Source: JAOUJD01 sp963726405 (GTDB lineage Bacteria; Pseudomonadota; Gammaproteobacteria; Burkholderiales; Burkholderiaceae_F). From it: DNA of 64,000 nucleotides. Made by a program: the position numbers and the translations under genes. A model generated the notes under the pieces. The model did not search any database. It worked only from the letters and a program-made list of their open reading frames with translations, and had not been told where the DNA came from. Position 1 is the stretch's first letter, and each line of letters begins with the position of its first letter. Shown piece after piece: positions 25,370 to 34,591 of this stretch. The DNA lies in contig CAVSCF010000005.1 in NCBI GenBank assembly GCA_963726405.1, positions 434,001 through 498,000 on the forward strand, read 5' to 3'.

Positions 25370-26035
25370 TCAGGCGCGCAGGCGTGCGAGGGCGGCGCTG
25401 GCGAGTTCGGCGATTCGCTCCAGGAACGCCGTTCCCATCGTGATCTGGAAGCGGTCCTTGTCGGCCGAGCCGAGGACCAGCAGGCCGAAGGTCTCCGGAT
25501 CCGCACCGACGCGCAGCGGAAGCATCGCCAGGCTCTGCACCGAAGCGCTGTCGTCTTCGATCCACGAGGCGGCCTCGAAGCCGACGTTCGAGCCGCAGAA
25601 CGGAACGCGCATGCTGTTCGCAAGCGAAACGGTGTCGCTCTCCACGGGCTGCGCCCACTCCTGGTCGGCAACGACGGGTGCGACGTTCCACAGCCGCAGC
25701 CCGGCGTAGGGCACGTCGAATACGCGCTTCAGCTCCGCGATCAGCGTCGCAGGGAGGGCGGAGGCATCCGCCTCGAGCAGCAACGTACGCGTCCAGTTGA
25801 CCAGCTTGTCGGCGATGGCGTCGTTCTCCTGGCCATGACGCACCATCTCGGCCACCCGCATCTCGAGCGCCTTGATCCGCTCGCGCAGCATCAGCGACTG
25901 CCGCTCGACGAGCGAGATCGCCTGGCCGTTGTGCGGATGGGGCAGTTGCATGCCGGACAGCAACTCCGGATGCTGGTCGAAGAAATCCGGGTGATCGGCC
26001 AGGTACTGCGCAATGTCTTGTGCTTGCAGAGTCAT
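25370..26035 (-). CDS. DUF484 family protein (GAF-like)
   Basis: A 221-aa cytosolic protein. The N-terminus has the DUF484 hallmark QYLADHPDFFDQHPELL and a short coiled-coil (about residues 45-70), followed by a GAF-like sensory fold. The gene commonly lies between dapF and xerC in proteobacteria, as here, 2 bp before xerC, and 5 bp after dapF. Its biochemical function is not known; a link to XerC has been guessed from context only. ATG start selected for matching family length. Confidence 0.88.
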   Translation of the reverse strand: MTLQAQDIAQYLADHPDFFDQHPELLSGMQLPHPHNGQAISLVERQSLMLRERIKALEMRVAEMVRHGQENDAIADKLVNWTRTLLLEADASALPATLIAELKRVFDVPYAGLRLWNVAPVVADQEWAQPVESDTVSLANSMRVPFCGSNVGFEAASWIEDDSASVQSLAMLPLRVGADPETFGLLVLGSADKDRFQITMGTAFLERIAELASAALARLRA

Positions 26036-26040
26036 CTCGT

Positions 26041-26904
26041 TCAGATCTCGATTTCGCCTTCGTACACCTTGGTGGCCGGACCGGTCAGGCGCACCGAACG
26101 CGGCGCCGTATCGCCCTGCCCCTCCCATTGAATCGTCAGTCGCCCGCCTCGCGTTTCGATCTCCACCGGGCTTTCGACCACGCCGCGACGGATGCCGACG
26201 ACGGCCGCGGCGCAGGCCCCGGTGCCGCAGGCGAGAGTTTCGCCCGCTCCACGCTCCCACACGCGCAGCCGCACCCGATGGCGGTCCACGACCTCCATGA
26301 AACCCGCATTCACGCGACGCGGAAAGCGGCTGTGATTCTCGATCACGGGCCCGTCCTTGGTCACCGGGGCATCGTCCACACTGCCGACGATCTGCACGGC
26401 GTGCGGGTTCCCCATCGACAGCACGGACACCAGGATGTCGCGCCCGTGGATGACCAGCGGCCAAACGTCGTCGGCACCGATGCGGGTCGGAGTCAGGCCG
26501 TGAGCGTCGAATGGAACGACGGCTGGATCAAACGCGGGCGGACCCATGTCGACGGTCACTTCGCCGCTCGGCTCCAGTTGGGGCGAGATGAGTCCACCGA
26601 GCGTCTCGACACGGATCGCGTGCTTGTCGGTGAGTCCCTGGTCACGCACGAAGCTCACGAAGCAGCGCGCCCCGTTTCCGCACTGCTCGACCTCGCCGCC
26701 GTCGCTGTTGAAGATCCGGTAGTGGAAATCCGCGTCCCGGTTCCGTGGCGACTCGACCACCAGGACCTGATCGGCGCCGATTCCGAAGCGACGGTCGGCC
26801 AGGCGCCGGATCTGCTCGGGGGCCAGCGACACCGGCTGGGCGATGCCATTGAGCATCACGAAATCGTTGCCTGCGCCCTGCATCTTGGTGAAGCGCAATC
26901 TCAT
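26041..26904 (-). CDS. dapF: Diaminopimelate epimerase
   Basis: PLP-independent racemase converting LL- to meso-diaminopimelate, needed for lysine and peptidoglycan. Both catalytic cysteines are present, in GNGARCFVSF (about residue 80) and in TLACGTGACAAA (about residue 226). The N-terminus MRLRFTKMQGAGNDFVML is diagnostic. 287 aa is a slightly long but normal size. First gene upstream of DUF484/xerC/rlmI on the minus strand. Confidence 0.96.
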   Translation of the reverse strand: MRLRFTKMQGAGNDFVMLNGIAQPVSLAPEQIRRLADRRFGIGADQVLVVESPRNRDADFHYRIFNSDGGEVEQCGNGARCFVSFVRDQGLTDKHAIRVETLGGLISPQLEPSGEVTVDMGPPAFDPAVVPFDAHGLTPTRIGADDVWPLVIHGRDILVSVLSMGNPHAVQIVGSVDDAPVTKDGPVIENHSRFPRRVNAGFMEVVDRHRVRLRVWERGAGETLACGTGACAAAVVGIRRGVVESPVEIETRGGRLTIQWEGQGDTAPRSVRLTGPATKVYEGEIEI

Positions 26905-26944
26905 CGCCGCAAGTGTAGACGGTGCGCCTGGTTCGACCGCGACC

Positions 26945-27820
26945 TCAATAGACGCTCGGCGCTCCGGGCGGCCGCGTCTTGAATCGCTTGTGCGTCCACA
27001 GATACTGATCCGGCATCTTCAGCACCCACCGCTCGAGTTCCCTGTTCATCCGCGCGGTATCGTCTTCGACCGAAGCTCCGGGGAAGTCGGTCCATGGCGC
27101 CTCGAAGTGCAGAACGTAGCCGTCGTCGGTCATCTCGGTCACGGCCATCATCACCTTCGCGCCCGTCATCCGCGCGATGCGCGACACCATCGGAATGGTC
27201 GCGGCCGGAACGCCGAAGAACGGCACGAACACCGAGTTGGTGGCGCCGAGGTCCATGTCGGGCAGGTAGTAGAGCGGCAGGCCCTCCTTGACCGTACGCA
27301 CGACCGCGCGCATGTCCACGCCCTGGCGCGCCACCAGCACCGGGTCGTTGAAGCGCTGGCGGCCCTTGAGCAGCCATGCGTCCCACACGCCGTTCTTCTG
27401 CTTCGAATAGATCGAAATGCCGCGCGCGAGCGTGTTGAAGCGGATGCCGCCCGCGTCGAGCCCGACGAAGTGCGGCGCGATCATGATCAGTGGCCGGTTC
27501 TGCCGCGAGAGCAGGTGCTCGACGCCCCCCACCCGGACATAGCGCTCGACCCGCGCGCGGTCCGCCATCCACAGCACCGAGTGATCGAGCGCGCTGCGCG
27601 CGACGTTTCGGAAGCAGCGGCGCGCGAGGCGCCGGCGCTCGTCCTCATCCATCGCCGGGAAACAGGCGCGCAGGTTCGCCAGCGCGATGCGCCGCCTCGG
27701 CACCACAAGCCACCACAGCAGGTCGCCGAGAAAGGTACCGAGACGCGTGCGTGCCGCCTGCGACCAGTTGGAGGTCGAGTTGATGATGGCGATCCACGCA
27801 CGGGCGATGAAGGCGTTCAT
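26945..27820 (-). CDS. Lipid A biosynthesis acyltransferase (LpxL/HtrB type), second copy
   Basis: A 291-aa inner-membrane-associated acyltransferase with an N-terminal hydrophobic segment. The HX4D/E catalytic motif appears as HFVGLD (APHFVGLDAGG), followed by the RQG... and DLGATNSVFVPFFG regions typical of the family. It adds a secondary acyl chain to Kdo2-lipid A. Its start overlaps the stop of the other acyltransferase gene by 4 nt. Which acyl position it modifies cannot be told. Confidence 0.88.
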   Translation of the reverse strand: MNAFIARAWIAIINSTSNWSQAARTRLGTFLGDLLWWLVVPRRRIALANLRACFPAMDEDERRRLARRCFRNVARSALDHSVLWMADRARVERYVRVGGVEHLLSRQNRPLIMIAPHFVGLDAGGIRFNTLARGISIYSKQKNGVWDAWLLKGRQRFNDPVLVARQGVDMRAVVRTVKEGLPLYYLPDMDLGATNSVFVPFFGVPAATIPMVSRIARMTGAKVMMAVTEMTDDGYVLHFEAPWTDFPGASVEDDTARMNRELERWVLKMPDQYLWTHKRFKTRPPGAPSVY

Positions 27821-28692
27821 GCGGGCGCGTGCGAGGGTGGCGGTTCGGCGCCGGCCGGTGCCTTGTAGCGGTTGTAGCCCCACAGGTACTGCGTGGGACA
27901 TTCGCGCACCAGCGCTTCCAGGCCCCGGTTCATCACCGCCGCGTCGTGCGCCGGGTCACCGGTGAGCGGCTCCTGAAGGCGCCGCAGGTGGATGCGGTAG
28001 CCCTGGCCGCGTGGCAGGCGCTCGCCGTAGACGAACAGGACAATCGCGTCGAACTGGCGCGCGAGGCGCGCCGGCAGGGTCATCGTGTACGCCCAGCGGC
28101 CGAAGAAGGGCGCCCACACCCCTTCCCCGCGTGACGGCACCTGATCCGGGAGGATGCCCACCACCTGGCGCTCCTTCATGGCCTTCATGAGCATCCGCAC
28201 CCCACGAAGCTCGGCGGGCGCCAGCCGCAGGCCGTCGGCGGCACGTCCGCTCTCGACGAGCGGACGCAGGATCGACTTGCGCGGGATCCGGTAAAGCACG
28301 GTCATCGGCCGCGTCTTCGCCTCGGGCCTGAAGGCCGCGTAGAACTGCGCGGTGATCTCGAAACAGCCCAGATGCGGGGGCAGGAACATCACGGGCCGCC
28401 CGTCCGCCAGGACTTCCTCGACAAGATCGACATCGGCGACTTCGATGAGCGGAGCCAGGTCGGCCCGCGGGCGTTTCCAGACCCATGGAGTTTCGAGGCC
28501 CTGGCGACCGGCACCGGCAATTGCTTCCCGGCGAAGGGCCGCGTCGTCGTAGCCGGCCAGAGCGAGGTTTTCGTTGGTCCGGCGGCGGTAGGCCGGGGAG
28601 AGCCAGTACACCGCGCGCCCCAGGAACCCGCCGATCGCGTGCACTGCGCCGAGCGGCAGCGCCGCGACGAGGCGCAGCAGCAGGTTCAGCAT
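27817..28692 (-). CDS. Lipid A biosynthesis acyltransferase (LpxL/HtrB type), first copy
   Basis: A 291-aa member of the same family as its neighbour, with the HX4E motif HLGCFE (PPHLGCFEIT) and DQVPSRGEGVWAPFFG. The N-terminal ~20 residues are hydrophobic. The two genes form a coupled pair and likely add the two late acyl chains of lipid A. The gene is divergent from metK, and the 219-bp gap between them holds the metK promoter and leader. Confidence 0.88.
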   Translation of the reverse strand: MLNLLLRLVAALPLGAVHAIGGFLGRAVYWLSPAYRRRTNENLALAGYDDAALRREAIAGAGRQGLETPWVWKRPRADLAPLIEVADVDLVEEVLADGRPVMFLPPHLGCFEITAQFYAAFRPEAKTRPMTVLYRIPRKSILRPLVESGRAADGLRLAPAELRGVRMLMKAMKERQVVGILPDQVPSRGEGVWAPFFGRWAYTMTLPARLARQFDAIVLFVYGERLPRGQGYRIHLRRLQEPLTGDPAHDAAVMNRGLEALVRECPTQYLWGYNRYKAPAGAEPPPSHAPA

Positions 28693-28773
28693 TGAGCGGC
28701 ACCGTCTGTCGGGGAAGGGAAGACCCGTGGGTGAATCAGCGGGGTTCGCATGCGCCGGACAGGGTCATGTCTT

Positions 28774-28779
28774 TATAAT
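28774..28779 (+). promoter_or_regulatory. metK promoter -10 box
   Basis: A perfect TATAAT lies 133 bp before the metK start. The -35 region 17 bp upstream reads TGCGCC, a poor match, so an activator or weak -35 is possible. A transcript from here would carry a leader of about 125 nt. Confidence 0.7.
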
Positions 28780-28780
28780 G

Positions 28781-28907
28781 TCGGCTTCGCCGAGTTAACC
28801 GACAACTTGCGGGGCGAATCCTCGGGAAGCATAGCCGAGGGAAATACCGCTAAAGCGTCGCCGCTCCTTTCGAGTGGGCAACGCAGAAGGACAACATCGA
28901 AAGGAGC
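28781..28907 (+). promoter_or_regulatory. Structured metK leader with sequestered ribosome-binding site
   Basis: The leader contains, in order, a small hairpin TCGG-CTTCG-CCGA (28781-28793), a CCTCGG/CCGAGG hairpin (about 28820-28840), a CGCTAAAGCG segment (28849-28858), and an 11-bp perfect stem GCTCCTTTCGA (28863-28873) / TCGAAAGGAGC (28897-28907). The 3' arm contains the Shine-Dalgarno AAAGGAG. Folding would block translation, so a ligand or factor could switch it. SAM is the obvious candidate, but I could not match a named riboswitch class with confidence. Confidence 0.6.
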
Positions 28908-28911
28908 ATAC

Positions 28912-30090
28912 GTGTCGAGCGATTTTCTCTTCACTTCCGAATCCGTTTCGGAAGGCCACCCGGACAAGGTTGCTGACCAGATCTCTGACGGGATCCTGGA
29001 CGCCATCCTCGCGCAGGACAAGAACTCCCGCGTCGCTGCCGAAACCCTGGTCACCACCGGCCTCGTCGTGCTGGCCGGCGAGATCACGACGCACGCGGTC
29101 ATCGACTACCAGACGATCGCCCGTCACGTGATCAAGCGCATCGGCTACGACAACAGCGATTACGGCATCGACTACAAGGGTTGCGCCGTGATGGTCTGCT
29201 ACGACAAGCAGAGCCCGGACATCGCGCAGGGCGTGGACGAAGGCAAGGGCCTCGACCTCGACCAGGGCGCCGGCGACCAGGGCCTCATGTTCGGCTATGC
29301 CTGCGACGAGACGCCCGAACTGATGCCCGCGCCGATCTACTACGCGCACCGCCTGGTCGAGCGCCAGGCCGACCTGCGGCGCGACGGCCGCCTGCCGTGG
29401 CTGCGCCCGGACGCCAAGAGCCAGGTGACGCTGCGTTACGTCGACGGCAAGCCGCAGTCCGTCGACACGGTGGTGCTGTCCACCCAGCACGACCCGGATG
29501 TCGGCTACGAGGACCTCAAGCAGGCCGTGATCGAGGAGATCATCAAGCCCGTGCTGCCGAAGGAGTGGCTGCAGAACACCAAGTTCCTTGTGAACCCGAC
29601 CGGCCGCTTCGTCATCGGCGGTCCGCACGGCGACTGCGGCCTGACGGGACGCAAGATCATCGTCGACACCTACGGCGGCGCGTGCCCGCACGGCGGCGGA
29701 GCGTTCTCCGGCAAGGACCCGTCGAAGGTGGATCGCTCGGCCGCGTATGCGGCCCGCTACGTGGCAAAGAACGTGGTCGCCGCAGGCCTGGCCAAGCAGT
29801 GCGAGGTGCAGGTGAGCTATGCGATCGGCTACTCCAAGCCGATCAACATCACCGTGTACACGGAAGGGACGGGCGTCATTTCCGACGAGGCGATCAGCAG
29901 ACTCGTCGCGGAGCACTTCGACCTGCGCCCGAAAGGCATCGTCCAGATGCTCGACCTGCTGCGCCCGATCTACGAGAAAACCGCCGCGTACGGCCACTTC
30001 GGCCGCGACGAGCCGGAATTCTCCTGGGAAAAGACCGATCGCGCGGCAGCCCTGGCCGACGCGGCCGGCGTGAAACGCCGCGCCGCCTGA
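28912..30090 (+). CDS. metK: S-adenosylmethionine synthetase
   Basis: Makes SAM from methionine and ATP in the cytosol. The start is GTG, giving SSDFLFTSESVSEGHPDK, the canonical N-terminus; AAAGGAG precedes it by a good distance. The signatures GAGDQGLMFGYA and GGGAFSGKD are intact. The protein has 392 aa, normal. The 3' end is followed by a palindrome and a second diverged copy of the last 60 bp. The block continues with ahcY and metF, covering SAM production, SAH breakdown and methyl-folate supply. Confidence 0.96.
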   Translation: MSSDFLFTSESVSEGHPDKVADQISDGILDAILAQDKNSRVAAETLVTTGLVVLAGEITTHAVIDYQTIARHVIKRIGYDNSDYGIDYKGCAVMVCYDKQSPDIAQGVDEGKGLDLDQGAGDQGLMFGYACDETPELMPAPIYYAHRLVERQADLRRDGRLPWLRPDAKSQVTLRYVDGKPQSVDTVVLSTQHDPDVGYEDLKQAVIEEIIKPVLPKEWLQNTKFLVNPTGRFVIGGPHGDCGLTGRKIIVDTYGGACPHGGGAFSGKDPSKVDRSAAYAARYVAKNVVAAGLAKQCEVQVSYAIGYSKPINITVYTEGTGVISDEAISRLVAEHFDLRPKGIVQMLDLLRPIYEKTAAYGHFGRDEPEFSWEKTDRAAALADAAGVKRRAA

Positions 30091-30104
30091 AGGGCGGCGG
30101 ATCG

Positions 30105-30160
30105 GTCTTTCGTCGAGGCTAACTTCGACGCAAGTCGAAGTTAAGCGGCCGTCGAAAGAC
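30105..30160 (+). repeat. Palindromic element downstream of metK
   Basis: A 10-bp perfect stem TAACTTCGAC/GTCGAAGTTA (30120-30129 and 30134-30143, loop GCAA) is nested in GTCTTTCG (30105-30112) / CGAAAGAC (30153-30160). It lies 14 bp after the metK stop and just before the duplicated metK tail. It differs in sequence from copies A-C. Confidence 0.75.
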
Positions 30161-30178
30161 GGCTGCGGCCGGAGACAA

Positions 30179-30238
30179 AAGACGGACCGCGCGGCGCTCC
30201 TCGCGGACGCGGCCGGCATCAAGCGCAAGGCCGCGTGA
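30179..30238 (+). pseudogene. Duplicated, diverged 3' end of metK
   Basis: Translated in frame, these 60 bp encode KTDRAALLADAAGIKRKAA and a TGA stop. The real metK end (30031-30090) encodes KTDRAAALADAAGVKRRAA and TGA: same length, 16 of 19 residues identical, most codon differences at third positions. There is no start codon or upstream coding sequence, so this is a leftover gene end, not a gene. The pattern of synonymous change suggests it evolved as coding sequence in another metK allele. Confidence 0.82.
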
Positions 30239-30260
30239 CGCTAGGTAGTACTGCAGAGAA

Positions 30261-30289
30261 GACGCCGGCCCTGCGCCGGCGTCTTTTTT
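30261..30289 (+). terminator. Rho-independent terminator after metK
   Basis: Perfect 9-bp stem GACGCCGGC/GCCGGCGTC with a 5-base loop, then TTTTTT. It lies beyond the duplicated metK tail and closes the metK transcript before the ahcY leader. Confidence 0.93.
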
Positions 30290-30340
30290 CCGGTGCCGCG
30301 GTGACTCGGCAGCCCGGGGTCGCCAAGGCGGTGGCCTTCG

Positions 30341-30348
30341 GATAAAAT
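30341..30348 (+). promoter_or_regulatory. Candidate ahcY promoter -10 box
   Basis: GATAAAAT lies just upstream of the SAH riboswitch so that transcription would begin near its 5' edge. An identical GATAAAATC string precedes the D,D-carboxypeptidase gene at 62861. No clear -35 box. Confidence 0.45.
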
Positions 30349-30357
30349 CCGCCCTCC

Positions 30358-30450
30358 TCCGAGGAGCGTTGCGACGGAGCGCGTCCACCGATGCGCCCGC
30401 CAGGCTCGGGGAAACCGGCTCCCCGCCGGTTGCAGCAACGGCGCTCGCTC
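30358..30450 (+). promoter_or_regulatory. SAH (S-adenosylhomocysteine) riboswitch
   Basis: The sequence has the conserved blocks of the SAH riboswitch in order: GAGGAGCGTTGC (30361-30372), GCCAGGCTCGG (30399-30409) and GCAACGGCGCTC (30435-30446). The first and last blocks form the P1 stem. This class is known upstream of ahcY in betaproteobacteria, where SAH binding raises expression of SAH hydrolase. The position, 32 bp before the ahcY start codon, fits. Confidence 0.93.
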
Positions 30451-30477
30451 ACTTCTTTCTCGAAAGGAGGGCGCGAG

Positions 30478-31902
<1,425 letters not shown>

Positions 31903-31969
31903 TCGCCTGGCGCCTCGTGGGCCGGAGCCTCACCGCTCCGGCGTCGACGCGCTTCGACACGGAGGATCC

Positions 31970-32902
31970 ATGCGGCTGCTGATGGTGGGCGCAGGAGGCA
32001 TCGGGGGCTATTTCGGCGCCCGCTACGCGCTCGGCGGACACGACGTCACCTTTCTCGCGCGCGGGGCGACCCTGGTCGCACTGCGGGAACGCGGCCTCAC
32101 CATCGAAAGCGCCGCCGGGCCTGCACGACTGTCGGTCAAGGCCACCGATCGCATCGAGGACATCGAGGAGGCGGGTGAGCCGGACGCGATCGTGCTTTGC
32201 ACGAAGTTGAGCGATCTCGACGCCGCGGCCCGTCAGGTGGCTCCACTGGCGCGCGCCGCCCTGGTCGTCACGACGCAGAACGGAGTCGAGGCGCATGACA
32301 TCGCTGCACGCCACATCGAGCGCCGCGTGATTGCGCCGGGCGTCGCGCACATTAACGTGGCCATCAAGGCGCCGGGCGTGATCGTCCACACCGGGACACT
32401 CGCGAAATTGCGCGTCGGCACGCTGATGGACGGCCCGCCGCTGGAGCAGGTCGAGGCGCTCGTGGCGGCAGGCAGGCAGAGCAGAATCGACATCGAGCGA
32501 GTCGACGACATCGAGCGCACCCTGTGGGAAAAGTTCGTGTTCCTGGCGGCGTTGTCCGGAACGGCATGCCTCGCCCGCCAGCGTGTCGGCGTCATCCGTG
32601 AAGATCCCGAACTGCGCGCAACGCTGCGCGACGCGATGAAGGAAATCTGCGCGGTCGCGCGTTCGCGGGGCATCGGCTTGCCGCCCGATTTCGTCGACCG
32701 TCAGCTGGTCTTCGTCGATGCCCTGCCCCCGCAGGCGTGTCCGTCGCTTCTGCACGACCTCACCGAAGGCCGGCCCCTCGAGGCGCCCTGGCTTTCCGGC
32801 GCGGTGGTGCGGATGGCGGCCGAGAGCGGTGTCCAGGTTCCGGTCGTTCGAACGCTGTACGCAGCCCTGAAGCCGTACCTCGACGGCGTCCCGCGTCATT
32901 AA
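31970..32902 (+). CDS. Ketopantoate reductase family protein (PanE/ApbA)
   Basis: A 310-aa NADP-dependent dehydrogenase with the N-terminal Rossmann motif GAGGIGGYFGARYA, TQNGVEA and the C-terminal helical domain with a WEKFVFLA stretch. PanE reduces ketopantoate in pantothenate synthesis; several paralogues in proteobacteria act on other 2-keto acids, so the substrate is uncertain. It is placed between ahcY and the membrane protein/metF pair, 67 bp after ahcY. Confidence 0.82.
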   Translation: MRLLMVGAGGIGGYFGARYALGGHDVTFLARGATLVALRERGLTIESAAGPARLSVKATDRIEDIEEAGEPDAIVLCTKLSDLDAAARQVAPLARAALVVTTQNGVEAHDIAARHIERRVIAPGVAHINVAIKAPGVIVHTGTLAKLRVGTLMDGPPLEQVEALVAAGRQSRIDIERVDDIERTLWEKFVFLAALSGTACLARQRVGVIREDPELRATLRDAMKEICAVARSRGIGLPPDFVDRQLVFVDALPPQACPSLLHDLTEGRPLEAPWLSGAVVRMAAESGVQVPVVRTLYAALKPYLDGVPRH

Positions 32903-32925
32903 CCCAACCTTGCACGGAGAACTCG

Positions 32926-33276
32926 ATGCGCATTCTTCTCGTCTGGATCCTGAACGCGATCGCACTGCTCGGCGTCGCGGCGATCTACCCCGGCGTGCAG
33001 GTGCAGGACTGGCTTTCGGCCGCCATCGCGGCCATCGTGCTGGGGCTCGTGAACACGATCGTCAAACCCGTGCTGGTCGTCCTCACGCTGCCCGTCACGA
33101 TCGTCACGCTCGGGCTGTTCCTGATCGTGCTCAACGCACTGCTCTTCTGGGGCGTGTCCGAGGTCGTCAAGGGCTTCCATGTCGACGGCTTCTGGCAAGC
33201 GGTCGTCGGCGCGATCCTTTACAGCATCATCGGCTGGCTTCTTTCCTTGCTCATTCCAGATCGCAGGCAACGTTGA
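32926..33276 (+). CDS. Small membrane protein, phage holin family 4 (PF04020-type)
   Basis: A 116-aa protein with four hydrophobic segments and the family motif LGLVNTIVKPVLVVLTLPVTI. The family name is historical; these proteins are chromosomal, of unknown role, and not evidence of a phage here. The ATG follows an ACGGAGA ribosome-binding site. The gene is commonly found between ahcY and metF in betaproteobacteria. Its stop codon overlaps the metF start (TTGA). Confidence 0.85.
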   Translation: MRILLVWILNAIALLGVAAIYPGVQVQDWLSAAIAAIVLGLVNTIVKPVLVVLTLPVTIVTLGLFLIVLNALLFWGVSEVVKGFHVDGFWQAVVGAILYSIIGWLLSLLIPDRRQR

Positions 33277-34115
33277 AGATCGACAATCTCAGCTTCGAAT
33301 TCTTTCCGCCGAAGACGCCCGAGGGCGCGGACAAGCTGCGCGGCGTGCGCGCCCGGCTCGGCGAACTTCAACCGGAGTTCTTCTCGGTCACGTTCGGCGC
33401 CGGCGGCTCCACGAAGGAAGGGACGTGGAACACCGTGATGGAGCTCCACGCGGAGGGCCGCCCGGTGGCGCCGCACATTTCCTGCATCGGAACGAGTCGC
33501 GCGTCCGTGCGCGAACTGCTGGACGGCTATCGCGCGGCCGGCATCCGCCGCCTGGTCGCCCTGCGCGGCGACCTGCCCTCGGGCGCTGCCGGCGGCGCGG
33601 GCGACTTCCGCTATGCCAACGAACTGGTCGAGTTCATTCGCGGCGAAACCGGCGACTGGTTCCGGATCGAAGTGGCGGCATACCCGGAGGCGCACCCGCA
33701 GTCCCGCAGCCCGGCCGATGACCTCGCGCGCTTCATTGAGAAGGTGCGGGCGGGAGCGAATGGCGCCATCACGCAGTACTTCTACAACGCGGATGCCTAC
33801 TTTCGTTTCGTCGATGATGCGGCCGCGCTCGGTTCGTCCGTGCCCATCGTGCCGGGCATCATGCCCATCACGAACTTCATGCAGCTCGCGCGGTTCTCCG
33901 ACGGCTGCGGCGCGGAGATCCCGCGCTGGATCCGTCGCCGCCTCGAGAGCTTCGGCGACGACCGCGACGCGATCCGCGCGTTCGGCCTCGATGTCGTGCA
34001 GCACCTCTGCGAGCGCCTGCTCGACGGCGGTGCCCCGGGCCTGCACTTCTACACGATGAATCAGGCCGAGCCGACGACGGAACTGTGCCGTCGGCTCGGC
34101 GCCCGCGCGCACTGA
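33273..34115 (+). CDS. metF: Methylenetetrahydrofolate reductase
   Basis: FAD enzyme reducing 5,10-methylene-THF to 5-methyl-THF, the methyl donor for methionine synthesis. The N-terminal SFEFFPPKTPEG, VTFGAGGST and the RGD motif LRGDLP are intact, and the product has 280 aa, normal. The start is TTG, overlapping the preceding stop by 4 nt: it is the only start that yields the canonical KIDNLSFEFF opening. Weak ribosome-binding site, consistent with coupling. Completes the methyl-cycle group. Confidence 0.95.
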   Translation: MKIDNLSFEFFPPKTPEGADKLRGVRARLGELQPEFFSVTFGAGGSTKEGTWNTVMELHAEGRPVAPHISCIGTSRASVRELLDGYRAAGIRRLVALRGDLPSGAAGGAGDFRYANELVEFIRGETGDWFRIEVAAYPEAHPQSRSPADDLARFIEKVRAGANGAITQYFYNADAYFRFVDDAAALGSSVPIVPGIMPITNFMQLARFSDGCGAEIPRWIRRRLESFGDDRDAIRAFGLDVVQHLCERLLDGGAPGLHFYTMNQAEPTTELCRRLGARAH

Positions 34116-34116
34116 A

Positions 34117-34464
34117 TCAGGCGGCGCCGCGCGCCGTGCGCGGCAAGCGTGCGGACCAGCGCCGCAGCGTTGCAGTCGCGCGTTGATACAGCGAGGCCGC
34201 GGCCCGCGTGACGGCAAACGGCCCGCGCACGTCCTCGATCAGTTGAATCCGCGCCGGACTCAGCGCCTCGATCACGGCGAGCCCGCGACTGCCGAGACTC
34301 ACCTCCTCGCCGCTGGCCAGGAATGCGTCGCGCACGTCCCCTTCCTCGGTGAGCCAGACACGGCCATGGAGGATGCGGACGCGTTCGCCGGGAACGGACG
34401 TGAATGGAACCAGGCTGCCGCCCGGCAGGTCCAGTGTGCGGAAGACGGATGCCGACTCTCTCAT
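34117..34464 (-). CDS. DUF2917 family protein
   Basis: A 115-aa protein with a small beta-rich domain (about residues 12-70, RVRILHGRVWLTEEGDVRDAFLASGEEV) of the DUF2917, cupin-like type and an Arg-rich C-terminal end. Function unknown. Divergent from a LysR gene, with 127 bp between; the same pairing is common in betaproteobacteria. The stop is adjacent to the metF stop. The ATG has GGAGGCC upstream. Confidence 0.82.
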   Translation of the reverse strand: MRESASVFRTLDLPGGSLVPFTSVPGERVRILHGRVWLTEEGDVRDAFLASGEEVSLGSRGLAVIEALSPARIQLIEDVRGPFAVTRAAASLYQRATATLRRWSARLPRTARGAA

Positions 34465-34558
34465 TGTGGCCTCCTATGCGATACAAGCATGGATCGGTTT
34501 GTCGAGGTCGTATTTCAGGCGCGTTCTTCCTCTACGGCAAACGGAAAGATCGCAGAAC

Positions 34559-34581
34559 ATACATGCGCTGGATGCATGTAT
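34559..34581. promoter_or_regulatory. Candidate LysR operator
   Basis: ATACATGC and GCATGTAT form a perfect dyad with a 7-bp spacer, ending 10 bp before the LysR ATG. It has the T-N11-A form typical of LysR-type binding sites and lies in the divergent region, so it could mediate autoregulation and control of the DUF2917 gene. Confidence 0.6.
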
Positions 34582-34591
34582 AGTCGCTTCC

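Noticed and set aside
32926..33276. Phage holin indicating a prophage
   Set aside because: The name comes from a loose superfamily; surroundings are housekeeping genes with no phage genes.
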